NCBI GenBank assembly: GCA_029204045.2
Contig: CM055076.1
Coordinates: forward strand, 19,470,269 to 19,534,268
DNA from: Tillandsia leiboldiana
Lineage: Eukaryota; Streptophyta; Magnoliopsida; Poales; Bromeliaceae
Direction: 5' to 3'
DNA: 64,000 nt
Shown here: one piece after another, positions 35,812-47,865 of the stretch
Numbering within the stretch: position 1 is the first letter of the stretch
Layout of the letters: each line of letters begins with the position of its first letter
Made by a program: the position numbers and the translations under genes
Notes under the pieces: model-generated
Database searches by the model: none
What the model saw: only the letters and a program-made list of their open reading frames with translations
Told to the model about the DNA's origin: nothing

Positions 35812-36122
35812 GGACGTCAGCTCCAGTTCCTGCGGTGCCTGTTGCTGATCCAGCTCTTCCAGACCGAGGTAAGGGAGTCGCGAGATAGATCCCTTCCCCT
35901 TCAGCTTCAGTGTGTTATAGAGGTACCCCTATATTTTTGGTTGTGTCATGTTTGAGAGTTATGTAGTGAGGTATCGAGTTGTACTCTTTTGTTTCTTTGG
36001 AGAGACGCTGTTTTCTGGTGAGGATATGTTATTTATATTGTGAGAGACTGTACTATTTTCTGTTCATAGTTAGTCTTCTTTACTGCTCTGATATCTGTTA
36101 GTATAGTTAATCTATTTTGCAG
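35812..36122 (+). other. Splice-like module in the LTR leader
   Basis: A pyrimidine-rich acceptor (tttttccccag, to 35811) precedes a 57-base mini-exon (35812-35868). A strong donor gag|gtaaggg then opens a 254-base intron-like stretch ending in attttgcag (36122). Matching arrangements occur in the other LTR families of the window. Confidence 0.55.
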
Positions 36123-36179
36123 GTTTTGACGCTACGCCTCTACGGGGCTTCCTGTAGGGGCGGCGGATCTGTTGGCGAG

Positions 36180-36204
36180 CCCGGGGTACAGTTCTGACCC
36201 CGGG
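36180..36204 (+). other. Terminal LTR hairpin
   Basis: CCCGGGGT (36180-36187) and ACCCCGGG (36197-36204) pair around a 9-base loop, 8 bases before the LTR end. A similar stem is present at the end of the unrelated LTR at 57046. Confidence 0.7.
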
Positions 36205-36220
36205 GCGTGACAGATTAGAG

Positions 36221-36232
36221 TGGTATCAGAGC
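36221..36232 (+). other. Primer-binding site, gag-only element copy 1
   Basis: tggtatcagagc, complementary to initiator methionine tRNA, begins 9 bases after the LTR end. In copy 2 (45117-45127) one A is missing, most likely a sequencing error. Confidence 0.88.
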
Positions 36233-36514
36233 CTAGGATATAGGTCATTGAGGACTTAGGAACCCTAGGCTTATGTTTAAACCCTAGGATGACCCACGTG
36301 AGAGCCGAGACTTTTAGCGAAAGTCTTGATTGGGTATTTAACTCTCACGAGTGGATAGGGACGAGTGATAGACATGTCTTCCTTTTGTAGCGACTATGTT
36401 GGCTGCAGGACAACATAGTGCTCCGGAAAGGGGGACATGCCTTTTGACTTCGCTAGATTGGGTCGAGAGTTGCTTTTGGTTCTGATTGTTTGTTTTGTCC
36501 CTCAAAGGGGGGGG

Positions 36515-38020
36515 ATGCCTCCTCGACGTTCGATGGTGACGCGTTCGCAGCCCTCGTCCTCAGAGCCCGAGCAGGAGGACTCGGGGCGAGGACCTCAGGC
36601 TGAGATTCAGGAGCTCCGTGCCCAGATGGCACAGATGGCTGAGGCGGCTACGACCCAGGAGGAGGCAGTTGGCGCGGCTGACGCTCTTATTGGAGCAGAG
36701 AGCGCCAGCCGGCAGTTGTACCCCCTGAGGCTTCGCCGGTGGCCTTCTTCCCCCTGTTGTGGCACCCCCTGTGGTGCAGCCGGCACCAGCGATTCCTGCT
36801 GAGCCGTTTCAAGTAGGCCAACGGCGGACGGGGTGACGGGAGCGTTGACTGCGACAGAGCAGCGGGAGGTTGTAGATTTGCTGAATGAGATTTCGGCGGT
36901 TCGATCCGCCCGCTTTTCGGGCATGAGTGCTGAGCCCTTGGGCAGCCGAGACTTGGATTACCACCATGGAGCGCCACTTTGAGAGCTTATTTAGTGGACG
37001 AGAGGTATAGGGTCATTCTGGCTACTCACCTTTCTGGAGAGCACACGCCGAGGCATGGTGGCGGCGTGTGCGACCAGCTGGTCCACCTGGGACGCAGCTC
37101 TTCCTGGACCGATTTTCGGAGCATGTTGCTGGGAGCATTCTTTCCGGAGAGCGTCCGACAGCGACTGGAGGAGCAGTTGAGAATCCGCCAGGGAGATAGA
37201 CCGGTGCCACATGTACATAGCGGAATTCAACCAGTTAGTTGGCATGTGTGCCTCATGTGGCTAGAGATAGAGAGCCATCGCGTTTACATGTTTGGAGAGG
37301 ACTTCGCCGCGACATTTACCAGTTTGTCCGCTCCCGCAGACTGCAGACCTTAGAGGCCTCGATGGAGCAGGCTTTGTATGTGGAGTGTGGAGAGGCCGTG
37401 ATGGAATGAGGTATCTCCGGCCATGTAGCAGACTTCTGGGGCGAAGCGCCGGCTTCTCTCCGGAAGAGGGGCATCTAGCAGGCAGGGACCCCCCGAGCCT
37501 CCGCGTTCCCACCCTCAGGGCCGGGGGTACCAGGGACATCAGAGATCAGGGGCGTCTCGCCAGGTACAGCAGCAGCAGCGTCGACCCCCACGACAGCAGC
37601 AACCCTCACAGCAGACTTCTCAGCAGCAGCGCCCAGATCGGTGTATTATCTGCGGAGGCTCACACCTACCGACTCTGTGCCCGCAGAGACAGGGCCATTG
37701 TTTCCGCTGTGGGCAGGCGGTCACTATGCGAGCGTGTGCCCTAGAGCCGGCCATCAGCTCCTTCATCAGCATCAGCACCATCCGCTCCCTACCAGCCAGC
37801 CGATCCTTCTGCGGCCTATAGCAGGCCAGTTGTTGCCTCCTTCTTCCTGGCGGCCAGAGCGACGTCCCTCGGCGCCGAGCGGTCGAGTTTACGCCGCCCA
37901 GGTCGAGGACGTTACAGCAGCAGAGCAGGTCATTGCAGGTATTATTCTGATCTCAGCAGTCCGTGCTCGGGCTCCTTTTGATACCGGTGTATCTCAATTA
38001 TTCATCAGTAGGGCTTTTAC
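36515..38020 (+). pseudogene. gypsy gag with start of protease (copy 1)
   Basis: Structural polyprotein of the retrotransposon, forming the particle that packages its RNA. ATG at 36515 follows 'caaaggggggg'; the first residues are MPPRRSMVTRSQ, typical of Tekay/Del gags. The capsid part (about 36890-37370) and two zinc knuckles (about 37640-37733) can be followed across several frame breaks. It ends in the protease motif DTGVSQLFISRAF (37980-38018). The indels sit at different places from those in copy 2, and where one copy is broken the other usually keeps frame. Many breaks may therefore be sequence errors. No reverse transcriptase, RNase H or integrase follows. Confidence 0.8.
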
Positions 38021-38966
38021 ATCCATTTGCATGATATCAGGGCATGTGCATTTTTTTTGCATAATTTAAAGGATAGGAATTTTGTGACTTGCTTTAGCGA
38101 TTAGATTCATTCCAGTATCTTCCAGCAGAGGCGAATTTTGGGATGTGATCAGAACAGCTGGAATTTTGAGAGGTACGCCGATAGTTGTGATGGTTCAGTT
38201 GCAGCTCCCCGACTCAGATTGAGCACTTGGGATGACCAGCTGGTGCGGTATCGTGCAACATTTGATGGCGAATAGAGAACAGTGGCCTTTCCGCGAGTTG
38301 GACGACGGGAGATCATTTCCACTGGATACCGAGGCATCCTTTCTGCAGCAGTGGCTTCAGCGGCTTTGGGTTAGGTGCGACTTGTCGTATGTAGGTGACG
38401 CCTAGGACTAGAGGGTTATCTCTAGGGGTCTCGGATAGTGTGGTGTTTTTCTTTTTAGGGGCACGAATAGACCGTAGCTTCCGTTTTGTTGCCACAGCAG
38501 GAACGACATCAACACCTCTCTCCCTTTTTTTTTTTTCTTACTCTTGCGCCGAAATTTGCGAACAGGATGAAAGATTCGAAAGACTACTCCAGAATTGGGG
38601 ACGGTGCCCGAACCTGTTCTTGTTTGATCGGGGCAAGGGCACTGGTCTCTCGAAACTTTCGAACTTTTCGCTAATTTCAGTTGTTTTCTAAATTGGAGAG
38701 TTGGGGGTTGATGGCCTTCCTACTGGTGGGGCCCTTTCTTTTTCTGTTAAGTTTTGCGGCGTAATCCGAATAGTTTGGACGCGTAGAGTGGGCTGTTCTA
38801 CCTCGTCCCCAGTGTTTGCGAATTCCTGAGCTTTATCCCGCGGTTGGACTCGCTTTGTGGAGAGTTTGTGGCGACTGGGGAGATGAAGTTGTGTGGTTGG
38901 AGGTTTATTTGGGCTTGGAGACTCCCTTGTGAGCCGTGTTTGTTTCGAGGACGAAACTTTCTTTTA
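38021..38966 (+). other. Non-coding 3' part of the gag-only element
   Basis: About 0.95 kb between the protease start and the polypurine tract. Short frames such as minus 38337-38149 and 38495-38313 recur unchanged in copy 2 (47224-47036, 47382-47200) but have no recognisable domain. Near the end, 'gtttcgaggacgaaactt' resembles the usual tail of a gypsy polyprotein. Confidence 0.6.
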
Positions 38967-38976
38967 GTGGGGAGGA
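38967..38976 (+). other. Polypurine tract, copy 1
   Basis: gtggggagga lies immediately before the 3' LTR start at 38977; copy 2 has gtgggggagga at 47855-47865. It would prime second-strand synthesis. Confidence 0.75.
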
Positions 38977-41900
38977 TGTGAGGGCCCGAATCCCACTTTA
39001 GGGCTTACTGTTGGATTGGAGGTTTCAGGGTGTGCGTGTGTGCGTGCCGGGCCCCAGAATTGAGTTTCTGGTAAAATTGGAGCTTGTTTTCTTTTCTGGT
39101 AGTCCATTTTGGGTGTGTGTGAGGTGTTTGCGCGCTTATCGGAGCCAAGAATGTGACCCGGAACGGAAATTGGATCAAGTCTACTCTTCCGGGAAATTTT
39201 GGAAAATTTTAGAAGTGGAATTTGGCCGATCGGACCTCGGATTTGGATTCAGCGCGCGAAAACGAGCGAAATGGACTATTTACTTGAATTTTTCTGAGCC
39301 CGGACGCGAAAACAACGGAAATCGAGGCTCGGGTTACTGTTCCGGCGGCGGAGAAGGCCGGAGGCGGCGGAGCGGCGGAGCGCGGGGGCGGAGGGTGGCG
39401 GAGGCGGAGAGGAGCGGGCGCGGGTGGGGGCGCGCGTCGCGGGCCGAGGGTGAGGGCGGAGGCACGTGGAGGGCTGCGGTTGGCCGGCGCAGCGGGCGCG
39501 GTCCCGGGCCTTGGCGGGAGCACGGTGGACCGAGGGCATGCCACGTGGCATCTCGTGGTGGTGCGGTGTTGTGCACGCGGTCCACGAATTTGTGGCTCTG
39601 GTGCACGGTAGACGGTGGACACGTGGCGTTGTCTGGTTGGCGGGTTCTGGTGCACTCGGTCTACACGGCTGCGCGCGGTTGAGGCGGTGCCTCGGGGCGC
39701 GTGCCCGACCCGGAGCCGGCGGCCACGCGGCCCGCGCACGTGGGCGTGGCGCGGGGGTCAAACCGGCGACGTGGGGCGCCACGTGGCGCCCGTGGTTGGT
39801 CCGGCGCAGGGGTGCACGACGCCTGGTCGGGACGTGGCATCACGGGATTCGTCGCGGGCGTGCGCCGGGTGCGGGGAGCAGGCTTGGGACACGTGGCGGC
39901 TTGTGGAGGTTCGGCGCGCGCCAGTAACGGGCCGGCCCGTTTACTGTAGCAGCCCGAAAACTTTCGGGCGCCCGAATGTTGGGCCCGAAAGTGGTCAACT
40001 CGCCTTTTTGGGCTGTTTTTTCTTGTGGGCCTATAAATAGGCCATTTGGGATGCGATTTTCTGCCCTTTCCCGTGGGATTTAGCCTCTACTCCCTTCACA
40101 AGATTTCTTCCTCTCTCTCTTGCCAATCTTTCGGCCGAGCTTCAGATTTCTGGAAGCCGCGACGACTGTGTTTTCTACCTCGTAGTGCGGAGCGACGTTC
40201 TACTGTTGGAGGCCCGTTATCGCCGCATTTCGGTCTAAAAATTCTACAGAGCTACCCCGACAGTCTTTTCAGCGATTTTTGCGGCGTTGGATTCACGAGA
40301 GGTAAATCTTCGACTTTCGTGTTGAGTGTTTTGCCCAGATTTGGGTTTTTGGCACGGTTTTCGAGGCATTACTGAGCCACTGTTTTGCTGTGAGATTCCT
40401 GGACAGCACTCACTTCGCGGTTTTTATCTCCTCATCCGGACATCGGAATTCGACGATTCAAGAGCTATCGACATCTACACTTCGCGAGGATCGCCGTGGT
40501 ATTTTTATCAGAATTTCTGGAAGATGATTTTCAGGTGAAAATTTCGTGATAACATGGACTGTTCATGCAGGATTTTGAACTTGGGATTTTTTTGTGGATT
40601 TTAAGTGTAGAATTGGTTTGTGATTGTATCCAGGATGTTGTAAGCACTACTACAGTGTTGTCAGCTTGGAGGATTGTGTGCTTGGCTGTTCCTGGACTCC
40701 CTTATCTGTGTAACCCGGACAGTTAGCGTGTTCAGGTGGGTGATCCTGCTTTCAATACCTATGGACTGCACTCTAATTCTATGATTATAAGTGCATGCAT
40801 GATAGTATATGAGCTGTTTAATCTGTGCAAACTGTGTTAGTACCCACAGTTGATAGTTGTTAAATCTGATGACCTCATTGAACCACTTGCAATATTTGAA
40901 CTCTTACAACATGAAAACTAAACTTAGCTTTATTGTCAGTTAATTATTTATTCATGCACAATTAGACTACAGAAAATGTGAACATGTATTCAGATTTGCT
41001 CATCACCTTAGTTTTTCCCCAGTGGTTGTACCCTTGTCGTTCTGGACATAGTGATTTTTCCCCGAGTCGTGGGTTGGGAGGTTTATTAGCTGGGGTTGCA
41101 TTTGCACTCGCGTCTGGGGACAGAGCTGTGGGCGTCTGTAGCAGTCTGTAGATCGGCTTGCATTGAGATAGTGATAGTGATAGTGATAGTGATAGTGACA
41201 GTGGATCTGGGATCTCTGGGACATGGTCATAGTGACAGTGGGATTTTTAGCCAGTGAGTGAGACAGTGATTGGACCATAGCCTGCATGAGCCACATTTAT
41301 GTTCGACAGTGTTGCGCAGTATTTTACTCGTGTGGGTCGCTCCCCTCGAGGCCACTCCGGAGTAGGCGAGACCGGGTTGTAGTACCGGCTTTGAGATTGA
41401 GCTAGATACCGGGTTGGTACCGGACGTACCTACAGCAGTAGGTAGGCGCAGGCTTGACTGGGCCCGTTGTGGCAGTCAGTTTGGATTGGGTGATATGGGT
41501 GAGTATCAGTAGTGGCATATCGTCCTTCTGTCCTAACCCTTGAGCATTTTAGATAGAGGCATAGTAGCAGTAGATGTTTTACTTTCCAGCTTCTCTATAC
41601 TACATTTCTTGTGTTACTTTATGCCTCTAGGACTTAGTGGGCAGACCGTCGGGCTTGTTGGCGGCACCCACTGAGAACTACTGTGGGAGGTAGTTCTCAC
41701 ACCCGTCGTGGTGTCTTTTTCCCCAGGGACGTCAGCTCCAGTTTTGCGGTGCCTGTTGCTGATCCCGCTCTTCCAGACCGAGGTAAGGGGAGTCGCGAGA
41801 TAGATCCCTTCCCCTTCAGCTTCAGTGGGTTTATAGAGGTACCCCTATTTTTGGTTGTGTCATGTTTGAGAGTTATGTAGTGAGGTATCGAGTTGTACTC

Positions 41901-42136
41901 TTTTGTTTCTTTGGAGAGACTGCTGTTTTCTGGTGAGGATATGTTATTTATATTGTGAGAGACTGTACTATTTTCTGTTCATAGTTAGTCTTCTTTACTG
42001 CTCTGATATCTGTTAGTATAGTTAATCTATTTTGCAGGTTTGACGCTACGCCTCTACGGGGCTTCCTGTAGGGCGGCGGATCTGTTGGCGAGCCCGGGGT
42101 ACAGTTCGGACCGTTCCTTGCCCCCGGGGCGTGACA
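38977..42136 (+). mobile_element. F3 LTR, 3' copy of unit 1 (noisy sequence)
   Basis: 3160 bp, starting tgtgagggcccgaat. Compared with 33068-36212 and 47866-51018 it has many single-base changes, especially from about 39340 to 39930. It lies just left of the 42419 gap and probably represents the same molecule as 47866-51018. Confidence 0.85.
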
Positions 42137-42418
42137 TTCGTGTGGCAATTAAAAGGCCCTTTCTAACAACTCATCGCGTTAGAGCCATAATGTAGTTGTC
42201 GTCATTCTAAAATGATGGTGTACCCCGGTCTGGATGACCATCAGTATATATCACAATAAAATGATGCACCAGTAAATGGACGGGTACGACATGGTTGTCT
42301 GGTTATTGGACTTGTTTCATTTTATACAACCTACGTCAATAAGCATTATTATGACTGACCCAATATTCTTCTCGTCTTCTAATATTGCGACACAAATCCC
42401 ATGAAAAGTTGACGAAAA
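42137..42418 (-). pseudogene. Duplicate of the transposase 5' fragment at a contig end
   Basis: The sequence after the LTR matches 51019-51300, part of the Harbinger transposase first exon, but with several indels. For example the target duplication reads ttcg instead of ttccg. It stops at the N gap at the equivalent of 51300. It is best read as the low-quality end of a contig covering the same locus. Confidence 0.8.
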
Positions 42419-42518
42419 NNNNNNNNNNNNNNNNNNNNNNNNNNNNNNNNNNNNNNNNNNNNNNNNNNNNNNNNNNNNNNNNNNNNNNNNNNNNNNNNNN
42501 NNNNNNNNNNNNNNNNNN
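42419..42518. other. Assembly gap (100 N)
   Basis: Exactly 100 unknown bases. The left side ends in Harbinger transposase sequence and the right side starts about 520 bases into an F3 LTR. Confidence 0.99.
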
Positions 42519-45108
42519 TTGGCGGGAGCCACGGTGGACCGAGGGCATGCCACGTGCATCTCGTGTTGTGCTGTGTTGGGCACTCGGTCCACGAATTTGT
42601 GGCTCTGGTGCACGGTAGACCGGTGGACACGTGGCGTTGTCTGGTTGCGGGTTCTGGTGCACTCTCTACACGGCTGCGGCGGTTGAGGCGCGTGCCTCGG
42701 GCGCGTGCCCCCGACCCGGAGCCGGCGGCCACGCGGCGCGGTCACGGGCGTGCGCGGGGGTCAAACCGTCGACGTGGGGGCGCCACGTGGCTCCCTTGGT
42801 TGGTCCGGCGCAGGGGTTCACGACGCCTGGTCGGACACGTGGCATCACGGGATCGTCCGGGGCGTGCGCCGGGTGCGGGGAGCAGGCTTTGGCCGTGGCG
42901 TCTTGTGGAGGTTTCGGGCGCGCGCACAGTAACGGGCCGGCCCGTTACTGTAGCAGCGCCCGAAAACTTTCGGGCGCCCGAATGTTGGCCCGAAGTGGTC
43001 AACTCGCCTTTTGGCTGTTTTTTTCTTGTGGGCCTATAAATAGGCATTTGGGGATGCGATTTTCTGCCCTTTCCCGTGGGATTTAGCCTCTACTCCTTCA
43101 CAAGATTTCTTCCTCCTCTCTTGCCAATCTTTCGGCCGAGCTTCAGATTTTCTGGAAGCCGCGACGACTGTGTTTTTCTACCTCGTAGTGCGGAGCGACG
43201 TTCTACTGTTGGAGGCCCGTTATCGCCGCATTTTCGGTCTAAAATTCTACAGAGCTACCCCGACAGTCTTTTTCAGCGATTTTTGCGGCGTTGGATTCAC
43301 GAGAGGTAAATCTTCGACTTTCGTGTTGAGTGTTTTGCCCAGATTTGGTTTTTTGGCACGGTTTTCGAGGCATTACTGAGCCACTGTTTTGCTGTGAGAT
43401 TCCTGGACAGCACTCACTTCGCGGATTTTTATCTCCTCATCCGGACATCGGAATTCGACGATTCAAGAGCCTATCGACATCTACACTTCGCGAGGATCGC
43501 CGTGGTATTTTTATCAGAATTTCTGGAAATGATTTTCAGGTGAAATTTCGTGATAACATGGACTGTTCATGCAGGATTTTGAACTTGGATTTTTTGTGGA
43601 TTTAAGTGTAGAATTGGTTTGTGTGTATCCAGGATGTTGTAAGCACTACTACAGTGTTGTCCTTGGAGGATTGTGTGCTTGGCGTTCCTGGACTCCCTTA
43701 TCGGTGTAACCCCGGACAGTTACGTGTTCAGGTGGGTGATCCTGCTTCAATACCTATGGACTGCACTCTAATTCTATGATTATAAGTGCATGCATGATAG
43801 TATATGAGCTGTTTAAGCTGTGCAAACTGTATGTTAGTACCCACAGTTGATAGTTTTAAATCTGATGACCTCATTGAACCACTTGCAATATTTGAACTCT
43901 TACAACAGAAAACTAAACTTAGCTTAAATTGTCATTAATTATTTATTCATGCACAATTAGACTACAGAAAATGTGACATGTATTCAGATTTGCTCATCAC
44001 CTGTAGTTTTTCCCCATGGTTGTACCCTTGTCGTTCTGGACATAGTGATTTTTCCCCGAGTCGTGGGTTGGGAGGTTATTAGCTGGGTTGCATTTGCACT
44101 CGCGTCGGGGACCGAGTGGCGTCTGTAGCAGTCTGTAGATCGGCTTGCATTGAGATAGTGATAGTGATAGTGATAGTGATAGTGACAGTGGATCTGGATC
44201 TCTGGACATCTGGTCATAGTGACAGTGTGGATTTTAGCCAGTGAGTGAGACAGTGATTGGACCATAGCTGCATGAGCCACATTTATGTTCGACAGTGTTT
44301 GCGCAATATTTTACTCGTGTGGGTCGCTCCCCTCGAGTGCCACCCGGAGTAGGCGAGACCGGTTTGTAGTACCGGCTTTGAGATTGAGCTAGATACCGGG
44401 TTGGAGTACCGGACGTACCTACAGCAGTATGTAGGTGCAGGCTTGACTGGGCCCGTTGTGGCAGTCAGTTTGGATTGGGTGATATGGGTGAGATCAGTAG
44501 TGGCATATCGTCCTTCTGTCCTAACCCTTGAGCATTTTAGATAGAGGCATAGTACAGTAGATTTTTACTTTCCAGCTTCTCTATACTACATTTCTTGTGT
44601 TACTTTATCCTCTAGTAGACTTAGGGGGCAGACCGTCGGCTTTTTGGCGGCACCCACTGAGAACTACTGTGGGAGGTAGTTTCTCACACCCGTCGTGGTG
44701 TCTTTTTCCCCAGGGACGTCAGCTCCAGTTCCTGCGGTGCCTGTTGCTGATCCAGCTCTTCCAGACCGAGGTAAGGGAGTCGCGAGATAGATCCCTTCCC
44801 CTTCAGCTTCAGTGTGTTATAGAGGTACCCCTATATTTTTGGTTGTGTCATGTTTGAGAGTTATGTAGTGAGGTAGTCGAGTTGTACTCTTTTGTTTCTT
44901 TGGAGAGACTGCGTTTTCTGTGGGATATGTTATTTATATTGTGAGACTGTACTATTTCTGTTCATAGTTATCTTCTTTACTGCTCTGATATCTGTTAGTA
45001 TGTTATCTATTTTTGCAGGTTTGACGCTACGGCCTCTACGGGGCTTCCTGGAGGGGCGGCGGATCTGTTGGCGAGCCCGGGGTACAGTTCTGACCCCGGG
45101 GCGTGACA
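42519..45108 (+). mobile_element. F3 LTR, 5'-truncated (contig start)
   Basis: Begins at the position matching 33588 of the 5' LTR and ends ccccggggcgtgaca at 45108. It has many single-base deletions, as expected of an unpolished contig start. It likely duplicates 33588-36212. Confidence 0.85.
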
Positions 45109-45409
45109 GATTAGAGTGGTATCGAGCCTAGGATATAGTTCATTGAGGACTTAGGAACCCTAGGCTTATGTTTAAAACCCTAGGATGACCCACGTGAGAG
45201 CCGAGACTTTTAGCGAAAGTCTTGATTGGGTATTTAACTCTCCCGAGTGGATAGGGACGAGTGATAGACATGTCTTCCTTTTGTAGCGACTATGTTGCTG
45301 CAGACAACATAGTGCTCCGGAAAGGGGGACATGCCTTTTGACTTTCGCTAGATTGGGTCGAGAGTTGCTTTTGGTTCTGATTGTTTGTTTTGTCCCTCAA
45401 AGGGGGGGG

Positions 45410-46910
45410 ATGCCTCCTCGACGTTCGATGGTGACGCGTTCGCAGCCCTCGTCCTCAGAGCCCGAGCAGGAGGACTCGGGGCGAGGAACCTCAGGCTGAG
45501 ATTCAGGAAGCTCCGTGCCAGATGGCACAGATGGCTGAGGCGGCTAGACACCAGGAGGAGGCAGTGGCGCGGCTGACGCTCTTATTGGAGCAGAGAGCGC
45601 AGCCGGCAGTTGTACCCCCTGAGGCTTCGCCGGTGCCTTCTTCCCCTGTTGTGGCACCCCCTGTGGTGCAGCCTGCACCAGCGATTCCTGCTGAGCCGGT
45701 TTCAAGTAGGCCACCGGCCGGGGTGACGGGAGCGTTGACTGCGACAGAGCAGCGGGAGGTTGTAGATTTGCTGATGAGATTTCGGCGGTTCGATCCGCCC
45801 CGCTTTTCGGGCATGAGTGCTGAGCCTTGGGCAGCCGAGACTTGGATTACCACCATGGAGCGCCACTTTGAGAGCTTATTTGTGGACGAGAGGTATAGGG
45901 TCATTCTGGCTACTCACTTTCTGGAGAGCAACGCCGAGGCATGGTGGCGGCGTGTGCGACCAGCTGGTCCACCTGGGACGCAGCTTCTTTCCTGGACCGA
46001 GTTTCGGAGCATGTTGCTGGGAGCATTCTTTCCGGAGAGCGTCCGACAGCGACTGAGGAGCAGTTGAAGAATCTCCGCCAGGGAGATAGACCGGTGCACA
46101 TGTACATAGCGGAATTCAACCAGTTGTTGGCATGTGTGCCTCATGTGGCTAGAGATGAGAGCCATCGCGTTTACATGTTTGAGAGAGGACTTCGCCGAGA
46201 CATTTACCAGTTTGTCCGCTCCCGCAGACTGCAGACCTTAGAGGCCTCGATGGAGCAGGCTTTGTATGTGGAGTGTGGAGAGGCCGTGATGGATGAGGTA
46301 TCTCCGGCCCCTGTAGCGACTTCTGGGGCGAAGCGCCCGGCTTCTCCGGAAGAGGGCAGTCTAGCAGGCAGGGACCCCCGAGACCTCCGCGTTCCCACCC
46401 TCAGGGCCGGGGGGTACCAGGGACATCAGAGATCAGGGGCCGTCTCGCCAGGTACAGCAGCAGCAGCGTCGACCCCCACGACAGCAGCAACCCTCACAGC
46501 AGACTTCTCAGCAGCAGCGCCCAGATCGGTGTATTATCTGCGGAGGCTCACACCTACCGACTCTGTGCCCGCAGAGACAGGGCCATTGTTTCCGCTGTGG
46601 GCAGGCCGGTCACTATGCGAGCGTGTGCCCTAGAGCCGGCCATCCAGCTCCTCATCAGCATCAGCACCATCCGCTCCCTACCAGCCAGCCGATCCTTCTG
46701 CGGCCTATAGCAGGCCAGTTGTTGCCTCATCTTCTTCTGGCGGCCAGAGCGACGTCCCTCGGCGCCGAGCGGTCGAGTTTACGCGCCCAGGTCGAGGACG
46801 TTACAGCAGCAGAGCAGGTCATTGCAGGTATTATTCTGATCTCAGCAGTCCGTGCTCGGGCTCCTTTGATACCGGTGTATCTCAATTATTCATCAGTAGG
46901 GCTTTTACAT
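45410..46910 (+). pseudogene. gypsy gag with start of protease (copy 2)
   Basis: The better preserved gag. ATG is at 45410; an extra A near 45488 shifts the frame. The capsid frame then runs 45522-46067 (residues such as FRRFDPPRFSG and SNAEAWWRRV) and continues in another frame from about 46055. Two zinc knuckles, CIICGGSHLPTLC and CFRCGQAGHYASVC, lie at about 46530-46625. The protease motif DTGVSQLFISRAF ends at 46906. No polymerase or integrase follows, so the element cannot copy itself unaided. Confidence 0.82.
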
Positions 46911-47865
46911 CCATTTGCATGATATCAGGGCATGTGCATTTTTTTTGCATAATTTAAAGGATAGGAATTTTGTGACTGCTTTAGCGATTAGATTCATTCC
47001 AGTATCTTCCAGCAGAGGCGAATTTTGGGATGTGATCAGAACAGCTGGAATTTTGAGAGGTACGCCGATAGTTGTGATGGTTCAGTTGCAGCTCCCCGAC
47101 TCAGATTGAGCACTTGGGATGACCAGCTGGTGCGGTATCGTGCAACATTTGATGGCGAATAGAGAACAGTGGCCTTTCCGCGAGTTGGACGACGGGAGAT
47201 CATTTCCACTGGATACCGAGGCATCCTTTCTGCAGCAGTGGCTTCAGCGGCTTTGGGTTAGGTGCGACTTGTCGTATGTAGGTGACGCCTAGGACTAGAG
47301 GGTTATCTCTAGGGGTCTCGGATAGTGTGGTGTTTTTCTTTTTAGGGGCACGAATAGACCGTAGCTTCCGTTTTGTTGCCACAGCAGGAACGACATCAAC
47401 ACCTCTCTCCCTTTTTTTTTTCTTACTCTTGCGCCGAAATTTGCGAACAGGATGAAAGATTCGGAAGACTACTCCAGAATTGGGGACGGTGCCCGAACCT
47501 GTTCTTGTTTGATCGGGGCAAGGGCACTGGTCTCTCGAAACTTTCGAACTTTTCGCTAATTTCAGTTGTTTTCTAAATTGGAGAGTTGGGGGTTGATGGC
47601 CTTCCTACTGGTGGGGCCCCTTTCTTTTTCTGTTAAGTTTTGCGGCGTAATCCGAATAGTTTGGACGCGTAGAGTGGGCTGTTCTACCTCGTCCCCAGTG
47701 TTTGCGAATTCCTGAGCTTTATCCCGCGGTTGGACTCGCTTTGTGGAGAGTTTGTGGCGACTGGGGAGATGAAGTTGTGTGGTTGGAGGTTTATCTTTGG
47801 GCTTGGAGACTCCCTTGTGAGCCGTGTTTGTTTCGAGGACGAAACTTTCTTTTAGTGGGGGAGGA
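46911..47865 (+). other. Non-coding 3' part and polypurine tract, copy 2
   Basis: Matches 38021-38976 nearly throughout. The polypurine tract gtgggggagga is at 47855-47865. The plus frames 47702-48045 and minus frames 47036-47382 have no domain. Confidence 0.6.

Larger units (their letters stand above)
33068..36212 (+). mobile_element. 5' LTR of the gag-only gypsy element (family F3)
   Basis: Runs from tgtgaggacccgaat to ccccggggcgtgaca, 3145 bp. It is preceded by the target duplication TTCCG (33063-33067), which reappears after the far LTR at 51019-51023. The U3 part is G+C-rich with seven CACGTG boxes, then a palindrome and TATA. Later parts hold five gatagt repeats (35245-35274) and splice-like signals. 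Long frames here (for example plus 33176-34120 and minus 33912-33370) come from high G+C content and are not genes. By eye it is almost identical to 47866-51018, implying a young insertion. Confidence 0.88.
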
